Assembly (NCBI GenBank): GCA_017399225.1
Contig: JAFQEB010000004.1
Coordinates: forward strand, 1-64,000
Direction of reading: 5' to 3'
DNA: 64,000 bases
From: Clostridia bacterium
GTDB lineage: Bacteria; Bacillota_A; Clostridia; Christensenellales; Aristaeellaceae
Shown here one piece after another: positions 25,065-32,683 of this stretch. Positions within the stretch are counted from its first letter, which is position 1. The number at the start of each line of letters is the position of its first letter. The notes below the pieces were generated by a model. It had not been told where the DNA came from. It ran no database searches and was given only the letters and a program-made list of their open reading frames with translations. A program made the position numbers and the translations under genes.

Positions 25065-25700
25065 ATGGCCTCGCGCATCATGCACCTTGCCGCAGCGGTT
25101 CAGCTGACGGATATGCTGCCGGCGGGGATGGACATTCCCCGTTTTCTCACTGGAGAGATCATGGTGGACAGTGCGCCGCAGGAGCGGAAAGCCTCGCATT
25201 TCCTGACGCAGGCGGGCGACCGGAAGACCTATGATATCGCCCGCTTTCGGTCGCAATATGGACATCTGCTCCTGACAGACGGCCTGGTGCTGGGGTATTA
25301 CCTGCACCTGCTGCAGGATCTGGTCTTCCGGGATTACATGTATCACAAGCTCCGTTTCAATCCCAGAGAGCCGGGATATCTGGAAGGACTGCACAGTGAT
25401 TACCGGCGGCTGAACCGGCTGTTGATCCGCCGGTACGGTCTTACCAACGGTTTTCCTATCTCGGCTTCAGCTGCGCCCCTTGAAATGATCGCTGCGTTTG
25501 ACATGGAGGGTCTGACGGCCGCTTTGACGGAAGATTTTGCCCTGCCTGGTGCGCAGCAGGCGTTCTTCCTGACCGAAGAGCGAGCGGAGACGTATATCGC
25601 CGCTGCCGTGCGCAAATGCCGGGAGGAAATAACGGCGCTGCAAACCGGACGCCCCCTGACGGATCCGATGGACTGGGCCTGGCGCTTCGACCCGGTATGA
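25065..25700 (+). CDS. Zinc-dependent phospholipase C-like hydrolase
   Basis: 211 residues. A starting MASRIMHLAAAVQL, then ERKASHFL and GYYLHLLQDLVFRD, give the spaced His/Asp pattern of the zinc-dependent PLC/S1-P1 nuclease-like fold seen in many clostridial proteins of unknown substrate. There is no signal peptide, so it would act in the cytoplasm. The start at 25065 lies 7 nt after AAGGGGG; an ATG 6 nt earlier is too close to it. It follows GH4 by 18 nt and is probably co-transcribed. Confidence 0.6.
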   Translation: MASRIMHLAAAVQLTDMLPAGMDIPRFLTGEIMVDSAPQERKASHFLTQAGDRKTYDIARFRSQYGHLLLTDGLVLGYYLHLLQDLVFRDYMYHKLRFNPREPGYLEGLHSDYRRLNRLLIRRYGLTNGFPISASAAPLEMIAAFDMEGLTAALTEDFALPGAQQAFFLTEERAETYIAAAVRKCREEITALQTGRPLTDPMDWAWRFDPV

Positions 25701-25732
25701 TATTGGCCTGCTGTGCATTTTGCCGGCAGGTC

Positions 25733-25761
25733 TTTTCTTTTGTATACAAATATGGTATAAT
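25733..25761 (+). promoter_or_regulatory. Promoter of the ketopantoate-reductase-like gene
   Basis: Perfect TATAAT (25756-25761) with a weak TTTTCT at 25733-25738. Two copies of a 10-bp palindrome bracket the -10 box. Confidence 0.65.
25740..25749. promoter_or_regulatory. Operator palindrome, upstream copy
   Basis: TTGTATACAA, a perfect palindrome lying in the spacer between -35 and -10. Operators of this shape are typical of GntR-family (FadR/FCD branch) regulators; no such regulator is in the window. Confidence 0.6.
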
Positions 25762-25766
25762 CCTTT

Positions 25767-25776
25767 TTGTATACAA
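25767..25776. promoter_or_regulatory. Operator palindrome, downstream copy
   Basis: A second exact TTGTATACAA centred 27 bp from the first, around the expected transcription start. A dimer at either site would block the promoter. Confidence 0.6.
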
Positions 25777-25816
25777 CGCCGCGGCGAAATGCGCTGCGGC
25801 TGCAGGAGGAATTATT

Positions 25817-26830
25817 ATGAGGTATGCAATTTATGGCGCCGGTTCCCTGGGCACCGTGCTGGGGGCGTATATTACCCAAAACGGCGTGGACATTGACCTG
25901 ATCAACCGGAACAAAGCCCATGTGGAGGCACTGAACCGCAGCGGGGCGCGCATCACCGGCACGGTGAACATGACTGTCCCTGTCAAGGCGATCACGCCGG
26001 ACGAGATGTCGGGGAAATACGACGTGATCCTGCTGCTGACCAAGCAGCTGCACAATGCCGAGGTCGTCACGATGCTCAAGGACTATCTTGCCGCTGAAGG
26101 CGTTCTGGTGACGCTCCAGAACGGTCTCCCCGAACCTGAGATCGCCGACATCGTTGGTTCTGACCGCACGATGGGCTGCGTGGTCGAGTGGGGCGCGACC
26201 CTTGCTGCGCCTGGGGAATGTATCCTGACCAGCGATCCGGACAGTTTGTCCTTCCATATGGGCAGGATGGAGGGGATCTCTGAAGCCCAGTACCGGATGG
26301 TGAAGGAGCTGCTGGAGAAGATGTGCCCCGTTCATGAGGAGCCGAATCTGCTGGGCGCCCGCTGGTCCAAGCTGCTGATCAACGCGACCTTCTCCGGCCT
26401 GGGCACGGTGGTCGGCGGCACCTTTGGCGACATCTCGGAAGACAAGGACGCCCGGAAGGTTGCCATCCGCTGCATGAAGGAGTGCATCGACGTAGGCCAT
26501 GCTGCCGGCGTGACCTTTGCGCCCGTGCAGGGGAAGGATATTACCAGGCTTTTCTACTACAAAGGCGCGTTCAAGCGGGCGATCGCGACGCTGCTGATCC
26601 CCATCGCCATGAAGAAGCACCGGGCCATTGAGCCCTCCATGCTGCAGGATCTGAAGAAAGGTAAGCCCTGCGAGGTGGAGGCCATCAACGGCGTTGTGTG
26701 CAGCTATGGCAAGAAGCTTGGCGTGCCCACGCCCTTCAATGACCGCATCGTCGAGATCATCCGGAAGCAGGAGGCTGGCGTCCTGAAGCTGGACAAGGCC
26801 AATATCCGCCTGTTTGATGATCTGCTGTGA
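25817..26830 (+). CDS. Ketopantoate reductase-family oxidoreductase (PanE/ApbA-like)
   Basis: 337 residues. The NADPH site is YGAGSLGTVLGAY; LLTKQLHN and TLQNGL follow, and the catalytic region ARWSKLLINATFSGLG and SMLQDLKKGKPCEVEAINGVV keeps the family Lys, Asn, Ser, Asp and Glu. True PanE proteins reduce 2-dehydropantoate for CoA synthesis; many paralogues act on other 2-keto acids, and dedicated palindromic operators here argue for a catabolic or inducible role. AGGAGGA precedes the start by 6 nt. Confidence 0.85.
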   Translation: MRYAIYGAGSLGTVLGAYITQNGVDIDLINRNKAHVEALNRSGARITGTVNMTVPVKAITPDEMSGKYDVILLLTKQLHNAEVVTMLKDYLAAEGVLVTLQNGLPEPEIADIVGSDRTMGCVVEWGATLAAPGECILTSDPDSLSFHMGRMEGISEAQYRMVKELLEKMCPVHEEPNLLGARWSKLLINATFSGLGTVVGGTFGDISEDKDARKVAIRCMKECIDVGHAAGVTFAPVQGKDITRLFYYKGAFKRAIATLLIPIAMKKHRAIEPSMLQDLKKGKPCEVEAINGVVCSYGKKLGVPTPFNDRIVEIIRKQEAGVLKLDKANIRLFDDLL

Positions 26831-26847
26831 CATCACAGATATAAAAC

Positions 26848-26876
26848 GACCGCTCTGCTGTGAAAGCCGAGCGGTC
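26848..26876. terminator. Bidirectional terminator
   Basis: Stem GACCGCTC / GAGCGGTC, with a T-rich run after it and AAAA before it, between convergent genes. Confidence 0.8.
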
Positions 26877-26880
26877 ATTT

Positions 26881-27339
26881 TCATTTGAGTATTTCGGTCC
26901 AGCCGTCGCCGTCCTGTTCGTACCAGATCTCATTCACATCCCCGTCCAGAAACACGCGGAAGTACAGCTCCATCCCGTCCACCATCTGGCCCGCGCGCAT
27001 CTCCTCGATGGTCATCCAGCTGATCTCGCCCTCCTGGGAGGAATGCAGCTCGCCCTCGTATTCCGTGGCGGTGTAGAGCAGCACCAGGTAGCGCTCCTGG
27101 GTGCCCTTCTTCATCCAGCTCTTTGAGCCGATCAGGCGGGGATTGCGTACGGTGAGCCCCGTTTCCTCCTGCATTTCGCGGACGACGCTGTCCACCAGAG
27201 ACTCGCCCGGCTCCACATGACCGCCGGGAAAGGTGAGCCCGCCCCAGTCAGGATCGACCCGGTTTTGTACAAGCACCTTGCCGTCTGCCCGGCGGAGCAT
27301 ACACATATTGGTCAGCTCAATGGGATACGCGACGCCCAT
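26881..27339 (-). CDS. Nudix hydrolase (MutT-like)
   Basis: 152 residues with a complete Nudix box GGHVEPGESLVDSVVREMQEETGL (Gly, Glu and REMQEE metal ligands) at about residues 36-59. It opens PIELTNMCMLRRADGKVLVQNR as in 8-oxo-dGTP diphosphatase-like proteins. Sanitising oxidised nucleotides is the likely but unproven role. The start at 27339 has GAGGTG upstream; longer frames are not supported. Last gene of the proA operon. Confidence 0.88.
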   Translation of the reverse strand: MGVAYPIELTNMCMLRRADGKVLVQNRVDPDWGGLTFPGGHVEPGESLVDSVVREMQEETGLTVRNPRLIGSKSWMKKGTQERYLVLLYTATEYEGELHSSQEGEISWMTIEEMRAGQMVDGMELYFRVFLDGDVNEIWYEQDGDGWTEILK

Positions 27340-27350
27340 ATAATCACCTC

Positions 27351-27785
27351 TTACAGCTTTTTGGCAAACCAGATGGTGCGCCCCATCTCGGTAAAGCCGT
27401 TCTTCATGTGCCAGGCGTGGCTGACGGTGTTGTCCAGTTCGCAATCGCTGGCGAACTCCTGGCACCCGACGCTGCGGGCCCAGTCTTCGCAGGCACACAG
27501 CAGCTTGCGGCCCACACCGCTCATGCGGTAGGCGTCATCCACATAAATGCCCTCCAGAAAGCCGACGGGCGAGGTTTCGCAGCCCTCCACATAGTCGTGG
27601 CGCAGCTGGCACTGGGCAAAGCCGACGGGCTGCCCGGCGTCCGTGGCGAGGAAGCAAGCTGCTTCCCCTGAGGCAGTCAGCGCGGTGAATTCCGGCAGGA
27701 GTTCGTCGGCTCCGGCGCTGAAAAGGCGGCTGGCGAGCAGCGCCAGGTGCAGGCTGTCCGCCTGCGTTGCTTTTCGGATCTCCAT
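27351..27785 (-). CDS. GNAT acetyltransferase resembling aminoglycoside 6'-N-acetyltransferase
   Basis: 144 residues. The segment ETSPVGFLEGIYVDDAYRMSGVG (acetyl-CoA motif A) and EFASDCELDNTVSHAWHMKNGF closely follow the consensus I recall for chromosomal AAC(6')-I enzymes (ETSPVGFLEGIYV, EFASD..LDN..SH..H...GF). That makes aminoglycoside acetylation a real possibility, but identity to characterised members was not measured. GAGGTG lies 6 nt before the ATG at 27785; a GTG 9 nt earlier is the other option. It sits in a housekeeping operon, not in a mobile element. Confidence 0.75.
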   Translation of the reverse strand: MEIRKATQADSLHLALLASRLFSAGADELLPEFTALTASGEAACFLATDAGQPVGFAQCQLRHDYVEGCETSPVGFLEGIYVDDAYRMSGVGRKLLCACEDWARSVGCQEFASDCELDNTVSHAWHMKNGFTEMGRTIWFAKKL

Positions 27786-27795
27786 GTTTGACACC

Positions 27796-28362
27796 TCACT
27801 GCTTCTGGATCACAAAGCATTCGGGCGCGCCGGGCCCGGCGTTCAGGAAACGGTGATGCAGCACATTGTATTCCTGCGGTCGCAGCGCGGAGAGCCATTC
27901 CATCAGGGCAAAGCGCTCCCGGTCGCCCTCTTCATGGCCCGGATAGGCGCAGATGGTGCACACGCCGCCCTTTTCCAAAAGGGAAAGCGCCGCGCTGATG
28001 GCAGTCTGCGTCGTTTCCCAATGGGTCGTGATGCTCTTGTCGCCGCCGGGCAGCCAGCCCAGGTTGAACACGGCGGCCTTGACCGGGGCTTTCACCCGCT
28101 CGGCAATGTGCTCATGGCCCTCGGCGTACAGCTCGCACCGGTCCAGCAGACCGCTGTCCAGCAGCCTTGCGCTGGTACGGCCCACCGCGTCGGCCTGAAT
28201 GTCAAAGCCGATCACCCGACCGGTCTGGCCCACCAGCTCGGCAAGCATCACGGTGTCGTGCCCGTTGCCGAGGGTCGCGTCGATGACGGTATCGCCCTCT
28301 TCGATGACCTGGTGCAGCACATCCGAGGCGATCCAACGGGCGCTTCTCAGTTCGTAGGCCAT
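27796..28362 (-). CDS. mnmM: tRNA mnm5s2U methyltransferase (YtqB/MnmM family)
   Basis: 188 residues. The pattern ARWIASDVLHQVIEEGDTVIDATLGNGHDTVMLAELVG, FNLGWLPGGDK and AYPGHEEGDRE is characteristic of the YtqB family, shown in Bacillus to methylate nm5s2U at the wobble position of tRNA. Class I SAM fold. The start at 28362 is 2 nt after the rluB stop, so translation is coupled; the downstream GNAT begins 10 nt after its stop. Confidence 0.88.
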   Translation of the reverse strand: MAYELRSARWIASDVLHQVIEEGDTVIDATLGNGHDTVMLAELVGQTGRVIGFDIQADAVGRTSARLLDSGLLDRCELYAEGHEHIAERVKAPVKAAVFNLGWLPGGDKSITTHWETTQTAISAALSLLEKGGVCTICAYPGHEEGDRERFALMEWLSALRPQEYNVLHHRFLNAGPGAPECFVIQKQ

Positions 28363-28364
28363 GA

Positions 28365-29078
28365 TCAGTTCCCTTTCAGCTTGCGGACCTCGGCGTCGGT
28401 CAGGCGGCGCCACTGTCCGCGGGGCAGGTCGTGCAGGCGGATGGAGGCAAAGCCGGTGCGCTTCAGGCTGACCACGTCATGCCCAACGGCGGTGAACATC
28501 CGTCGCACCTGCCGGTTGCGGCCCTCATGGATGGTGACCAGCAGCGTTGTGGAGAAGGTATCGTACCGGATCAGCCGTACCTGCGCAGGGGAGGTCATGC
28601 GGCCGTCATCCAGCTGGACGCCTGCACGAAGGCGGCGGATCTCCTCGTCCGTCACCCGGTTGGAGACCTTGACCAGGTACTCCTTGTCCACCTCGCGGGA
28701 GGGGTGCAGCAGCTCGTTCATCAGATCGCCGTCGTTGGTCAGGAGGAGCAGGCCTTCGCTGTCATAGTCCAGCCGTCCTACCGGGTACAACCGGACGGGA
28801 TAATCGCGGAACTTGTCCATCACCGTTGCGCGGCCCTCGGGATCGGTGACAGTGGTCACTTCGCCCATGGGCTTGTTGTAGGCCAGGTAGTGCTTCTCTT
28901 CCTCCAGATGGCACAGCACGCCGTCAACGGTCACCCTGTCGGTGTATTCATCCACCTGCACGCCCATCTCAGTGATCACCCGGCCGTTGACAGCCACATG
29001 CCCCTCGGCGATCAGCTTTTCGGAGCTGCGGCGGGAGGCGACGCCGGACAGGGCGAGGTACTTTTGCAGTCTCATCAT
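28365..29078 (-). CDS. rluB: 23S rRNA pseudouridine synthase, RluB/RsuA type
   Basis: 237 residues. An S4 RNA-binding domain occupies about 2-60 (RLQKYLALSGVASRRSSEKLIAEGHV), then the catalytic Asp in YPVGRLDYDSEGLLLLTNDG and the motifs VDKEYLVKV and IHEGRNRQVRRMF. It modifies the peptidyl-transferase region of 23S rRNA. Ribosome binding site is weak (AAAGG, 12 nt away); two adjacent ATGs give a 1-residue ambiguity. Confidence 0.93.
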   Translation of the reverse strand: MMRLQKYLALSGVASRRSSEKLIAEGHVAVNGRVITEMGVQVDEYTDRVTVDGVLCHLEEEKHYLAYNKPMGEVTTVTDPEGRATVMDKFRDYPVRLYPVGRLDYDSEGLLLLTNDGDLMNELLHPSREVDKEYLVKVSNRVTDEEIRRLRAGVQLDDGRMTSPAQVRLIRYDTFSTTLLVTIHEGRNRQVRRMFTAVGHDVVSLKRTGFASIRLHDLPRGQWRRLTDAEVRKLKGN

Positions 29079-29087
29079 GATGTATAA

Positions 29088-29651
29088 TCAGCCTTTCTGA
29101 ATGGTTCTGTAGAAGATGAGCAGGGTCGCGCGCTTGCTGACCGGCTTGACCCGCTCGGTTTCGCTGCGGGAGAGCGCCATGGTATCCAGGCCGCTCAGGG
29201 TGAAGCCCATATGCTCCAGAAAGCGGCACAAAAGCGGATTGCCGTCCGTGGATGCAGCGCGGAGTCCGTGCAGACCGCGCCGCATGGCAAAGTGCTCGCA
29301 TTTGTCCATGAGCATCCTGCCGGCGCCCTGCAGGCGATGGGCCGGGTCGACCCGCAGGTCGATCACATCCGCCCACCCGCTGGGGAGCGTAGTGACCGCT
29401 GCGCAGCCGATATACTTTTCCCCCTCAAAGGCGGCGTAGAACGCGCTGCCCTCATCCTGCACAAGGATAGCGGGATCGGCGTAATCCACCGCAGGAAAGG
29501 CGCGCCACTGGGTCTTCAGGGCAGGACGGTAATCCAGCTGGAAGCCCGTCCTGCTGATCCGCACGCAGGCCTCCTCGGTGACCAGCTCTGTTTCCGATAA
29601 CGGCCTGACAAGGGCCAGCTCATCTGCGCGAAGTCTCCGGACGACCAGCAT
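29088..29651 (-). CDS. GNAT acetyltransferase, streptothricin-acetyltransferase-like
   Basis: 187 residues. Motif A is VIDLRVDPAHRLQGAGRMLMDK; the C-terminal stretch GLRAASTDGNPLLCRFLEHMGFTLSGLDTMAL resembles the pattern of Sat enzymes (GL.LET.D.N..AC.FY...GF.LGG.DT). AAAGGAGGG precedes the start. Streptothricin is made by soil actinomycetes; in gut Firmicutes this subfamily is common and mostly untested, so drug acetylation is only a possibility. Confidence 0.7.
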   Translation of the reverse strand: MLVVRRLRADELALVRPLSETELVTEEACVRISRTGFQLDYRPALKTQWRAFPAVDYADPAILVQDEGSAFYAAFEGEKYIGCAAVTTLPSGWADVIDLRVDPAHRLQGAGRMLMDKCEHFAMRRGLHGLRAASTDGNPLLCRFLEHMGFTLSGLDTMALSRSETERVKPVSKRATLLIFYRTIQKG

Positions 29652-29686
29652 GGCATTCCCTCCTTTGGCTTATCATCTGTATATGC

Positions 29687-30346
29687 TCACTCCCAGCGGA
29701 GGATGCGTCCCTCCGGGATGCGCTGCTTCAGCTTGCGCTTGGGGTTGACCAGGTTGGGCGAGCCGGTCATCAGCAGCATGGGTGCGTCGGAAGGGGAGTC
29801 GCCGTAGCCGCTGGAGCGGGCCCTGTCGATGGTCAGACCCTGCTGTGCCAGCCAGGCGGAGATCCTTTCAGGCTTCTCATCGCCCTTGCAGTTTTCGCCG
29901 ATGCGGCCTGTGTACCTGCTCTCCCGAACCTCACAGGTGGTGCAGAGAACCGCCTCCACCGGCAGGAATTCGGGCAGGACGCGCATGTAAACGTCCGCCG
30001 AGGCGCTGACGATCACCGGGATGACGCCCTGGGCGCGGAGCTGCTCCAGCTCCTGAACACCCTTGCGGAAGAATCTTTTCTGCTGTACCTCCCGGAAGAA
30101 ATCCCGGGCGAGGTCGTCCATCTCATCAACGGTTTTTCCGCGGATGAAGGAAAGCGACGTCTCCTTGGAGGCCGAGGCATGGGCCGGATTCAGCTTCCAC
30201 GCAAGGAAGCCCCAGGCGGCCTTGAAAACCTGTCTGCGCGGCGCAGCGCCCCGGCGGATGCAGTACATCAGGTAGGGCAGGATGGAATCGCCCCGGGCGA
30301 GGGTATCGTCGAAGTCAAAGAAGGCGAAGGCGGCGGGGGTACTCAC
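29687..30346 (-). CDS. HAD-superfamily hydrolase, subfamily IB (SerB-like)
   Basis: 219 residues. Motif I FFDFDDTLARGDS, motif II VIVSASADVYM, Lys in GDEKPERI and motif IV GYGDSPSDAPML fit the IB group of phosphoserine-phosphatase-like enzymes (TIGR01490 type). The start is a GTG at 30346 that overlaps the proA stop (GTGA) with GAGGAG upstream. Because it follows proA it could act on an amino-acid phosphate, but that is guesswork. Confidence 0.85.
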   Translation of the reverse strand: MSTPAAFAFFDFDDTLARGDSILPYLMYCIRRGAAPRRQVFKAAWGFLAWKLNPAHASASKETSLSFIRGKTVDEMDDLARDFFREVQQKRFFRKGVQELEQLRAQGVIPVIVSASADVYMRVLPEFLPVEAVLCTTCEVRESRYTGRIGENCKGDEKPERISAWLAQQGLTIDRARSSGYGDSPSDAPMLLMTGSPNLVNPKRKLKQRIPEGRILRWE

Positions 30347-31641
30347 ATCGGACACTCCTCATCCAGCAGGCGGTGGGTGTACTGGCGCTGACCGGATTTC
30401 ATCTCCGCCATCAGCTGGCCAGAGCCCAGCAGCTTGTACTTATAGGTGGTCAGTCCCTCCAGGCCCATGGGGCCGCGGGCGTGGATCTTGCCGGTGGCGA
30501 TGCCCACCTCCGCGCCGAAGCCGTAGACGAAGCCGTCGGCAAAGCGGGTGGAGACATTGTGGTACACGCCGGCGGAATCCACGCGGGTCATAAAGGCGCG
30601 GGCGGCGTCCGTATCGGCGGTGACGATGCAGTCCGTGTGGCCGCTGCCGTACTGGTTGATATGGTCGATCGCAGCGTCCAGGCTGTCCACGATGCGGATG
30701 GACAGGGTGTAATCCAGATATTCGGTCGCCCAGTCCTTTTCCGTCGCAGCTTCCACGGGGATGATGGTGCACACGGCTTCATCCCCCAGCAGGCGCACAT
30801 GCTTTTCCTGCATGGCAGGCAGCAGCCGGGGCAGGTATTCCGCCGCGATATCCCGGTGCACCAGCAGGGTCTCCATGGCGTTGCAGACGGCGACGTTCTG
30901 CGCCTTGCTGTCCACGGCAATGCGTACAGCCATGTCGATGTCGGCCGCCTTGTCCACATACACATGGCAGATACCGTCAGCATGTCCCAGGACGGGGATG
31001 CGGCTGTTGTCCATGATGTAGCGGACAAATTCATTGCTGCCGCGCGGGATGATCAGATCGATCAGCTGATCCTCCTTGAGCATGGCGGCCACGTCTTCCC
31101 GGGTGGTCAGCAGCTGGGCGAAATCAGCAGGCAGACCAACCTCCTCCGCCGCGTCGCGCAGACACTGACACAGGATCTGGTTGGTACGGAGCGCCTCGCG
31201 GCCGCCCTTGAGCAATACGGCGTTGCCACTCTTGAGCGCCAGGGAAGCGATCTGCACCAGCGCGTCAGGACGGCTCTCGAAGATCACGCCGATCACGCCG
31301 ATGGGGCAGGCGACGCGGTACAGATGAAGGCCCTCCGTCAGCTCGCGGGCATAGGTGGTCTGTCCGATGGGATCGGGAAGCGCAGACAGCGCCTCGAGAC
31401 CGGCCGTGACGGCGGCCAGCTTCTCCTCGCGGAATTTCAGCCGGTTCAGCAGCGGCGCGGCAAGCTGTGCCGCAGAAGCCTCTGCATGGTCTTCAGCATT
31501 GGCCTGGAAGATCTCTGCCTGATGTTTATTCAGCGCCCGGGCCATGGCCATCAGCGCGGCGTTTCTTGTATGGATATCGGATGCAGCAAGCGCCCATGCG
31601 GCCTTGCGGCTGGCGTCTGCCATCTGGTGAAGGTCTTTCAT
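30343..31641 (-). CDS. proA: Gamma-glutamyl phosphate reductase
   Basis: 432 residues; NADPH-dependent reduction of gamma-glutamyl phosphate to glutamate semialdehyde in proline synthesis. ALDH fold with FESRPDALVQIASLALKSGNAVLLKGG, IIPRGSNEFVRYI and the catalytic Cys in QNVAVCNAMETLLVH; ends GLTTYKYKLLG. The start at 31641 lies 6 nt after GGAGGT (an ATG at 31644 is only 3 nt away). proB and proC are not in the window. First gene of a seven-gene minus-strand operon. Confidence 0.96.
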   Translation of the reverse strand: MKDLHQMADASRKAAWALAASDIHTRNAALMAMARALNKHQAEIFQANAEDHAEASAAQLAAPLLNRLKFREEKLAAVTAGLEALSALPDPIGQTTYARELTEGLHLYRVACPIGVIGVIFESRPDALVQIASLALKSGNAVLLKGGREALRTNQILCQCLRDAAEEVGLPADFAQLLTTREDVAAMLKEDQLIDLIIPRGSNEFVRYIMDNSRIPVLGHADGICHVYVDKAADIDMAVRIAVDSKAQNVAVCNAMETLLVHRDIAAEYLPRLLPAMQEKHVRLLGDEAVCTIIPVEAATEKDWATEYLDYTLSIRIVDSLDAAIDHINQYGSGHTDCIVTADTDAARAFMTRVDSAGVYHNVSTRFADGFVYGFGAEVGIATGKIHARGPMGLEGLTTYKYKLLGSGQLMAEMKSGQRQYTHRLLDEECPM

Positions 31642-31677
31642 CATCGTACCTCCATGGTGTATAAAATCTCATCATGA

Positions 31678-31706
31678 ATTATATCATGAATAGGAAAGAC
31701 TTGCAA
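31678..31706 (-). promoter_or_regulatory. Promoter of the proA operon
   Basis: Minus strand TTGCAA (31701-31706), 17 nt, perfect TATAAT (31678-31683). The -35 hexamer is the same six base pairs used by the smpB promoter. Confidence 0.75.
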
Positions 31707-31729
31707 TGTGAAATCAACTGTGCTATAAT
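31701..31729 (+). promoter_or_regulatory. Promoter of smpB
   Basis: TTGCAA (31701-31706), 17 nt, perfect TATAAT (31724-31729). TTGCAA is its own reverse complement and thus also serves the divergent proA promoter. Confidence 0.8.
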
Positions 31730-31780
31730 CAAATACCGCGAAAGTGCAGGCATGAAGCAGTCGAAAGGAAGTGATTCAAC

Positions 31781-32248
31781 GTGCCGCATCAGAAGGGAAT
31801 CAAGCCCGTGGCGCAGAATCGCAAAGCCTGGCACGACTACTTCGTGGAGGAAAAATACGAATGCGGCCTGGCGCTCTTTGGCACCGAAGTCAAGAGCATG
31901 CGTCAGGGAAGGGTGAACATGAAGGAATCCTGGGCGCGCATCAAGGATGGCGAGATCTGGGTGGAGGGCATGCACATCAGTCCCTACGAGCAGGGGAACA
32001 TCTTCAACCGCGATCCCATGCGCCCCAAAAAGCTGCTGATGCACAAGAGCGAGATCCGCAAGCTGGACAGCCTTGTGGCGCGTCAGGGCTACACGCTGAT
32101 CCCGCTGGAGGTCTACCTCAAGGATGGCCGCATGAAGCTGGAGCTTGGCCTGTGCAAGGGCAAGGCCGAGCATGACAAGCGTGACAGCATCGCCAAGCGC
32201 GATGCAGACCGCGACATCCGCCGCGCACTGCGGGAAAACAACAAGTAA
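31781..32248 (+). CDS. smpB: SsrA-binding protein SmpB
   Basis: 155 residues from a GTG start with AAAGGAAG upstream. Conserved NRKAWHDYFVEEKYECGLALFGTEVKS, HISPYEQGN, HKSEI and the basic tail KGKAEHDKRDSIAKRDADRDI, which mimics the codon-anticodon helix in the decoding centre. It binds tmRNA, whose gene begins 45 nt downstream; both probably share the promoter. Confidence 0.97.
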   Translation: MPHQKGIKPVAQNRKAWHDYFVEEKYECGLALFGTEVKSMRQGRVNMKESWARIKDGEIWVEGMHISPYEQGNIFNRDPMRPKKLLMHKSEIRKLDSLVARQGYTLIPLEVYLKDGRMKLELGLCKGKAEHDKRDSIAKRDADRDIRRALRENNK

Positions 32249-32293
32249 TCCATCTGAAAGCGAAGAATTGTCAGGCGGCCATGCCGCACATAT

Positions 32294-32639
32294 GGGGCTG
32301 ATCCGGTTTCGACGGGGGTTGTCGAGGGCAGGATAAGCGAGCCGTGGGGCCTGAACCACGATAAAACGGGCAAAAAAAGTAACTGACAATAGCGATTTCG
32401 CTTTCGCGGCCTAATTAGGCCGTGACGTTGGCCCGGTCTGCCCGCGTGGCCGGTCACCAGCGTCATTTACGCGGGGAACGAGCGCATCTAAGCTTTGCCA
32501 TGCGTCCGTAACATGAAGCTACCGCGCGCCTACTCTTGTCTGTGGGCGTAGGCGCGCGGGAAATCTGAACCACAGACTGCGCTCGGAGAAGGTCCTGTTT
32601 GCGAGCTTTCGGACAGGGGTTCGACTCCCCTCAGCTCCA
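32294..32639 (+). ncRNA. ssrA: Transfer-messenger RNA
   Basis: About 346 nt. The 5' end GGGGCTGATCCGGTTTCGAC and 3' end GGTTCGACTCCCCTCAGCTCC form the tRNA-like domain, with acceptor GGGGCTG/CAGCTCC. The tag reading frame at 32379-32414 ends ...TDNSDFAFAA followed by TAA; the exact resume codon (GTA or ACT) is uncertain. GC-rich pseudoknot arms follow. CCA is not encoded. It rescues stalled ribosomes with SmpB. Confidence 0.97.
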
Positions 32640-32647
32640 CTGAAAAA

Positions 32648-32675
32648 GGCGAGGCCGTTCTGGCTTCGCCTTTTT
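32648..32675. terminator. Terminator of ssrA
   Basis: Stem GGCGAGGCC / GGCTTCGCC followed by TTTTT and preceded by AAAAA, so it can serve both ssrA and the convergent serpin gene. Confidence 0.85.
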
Positions 32676-32683
32676 GTGTTGTC

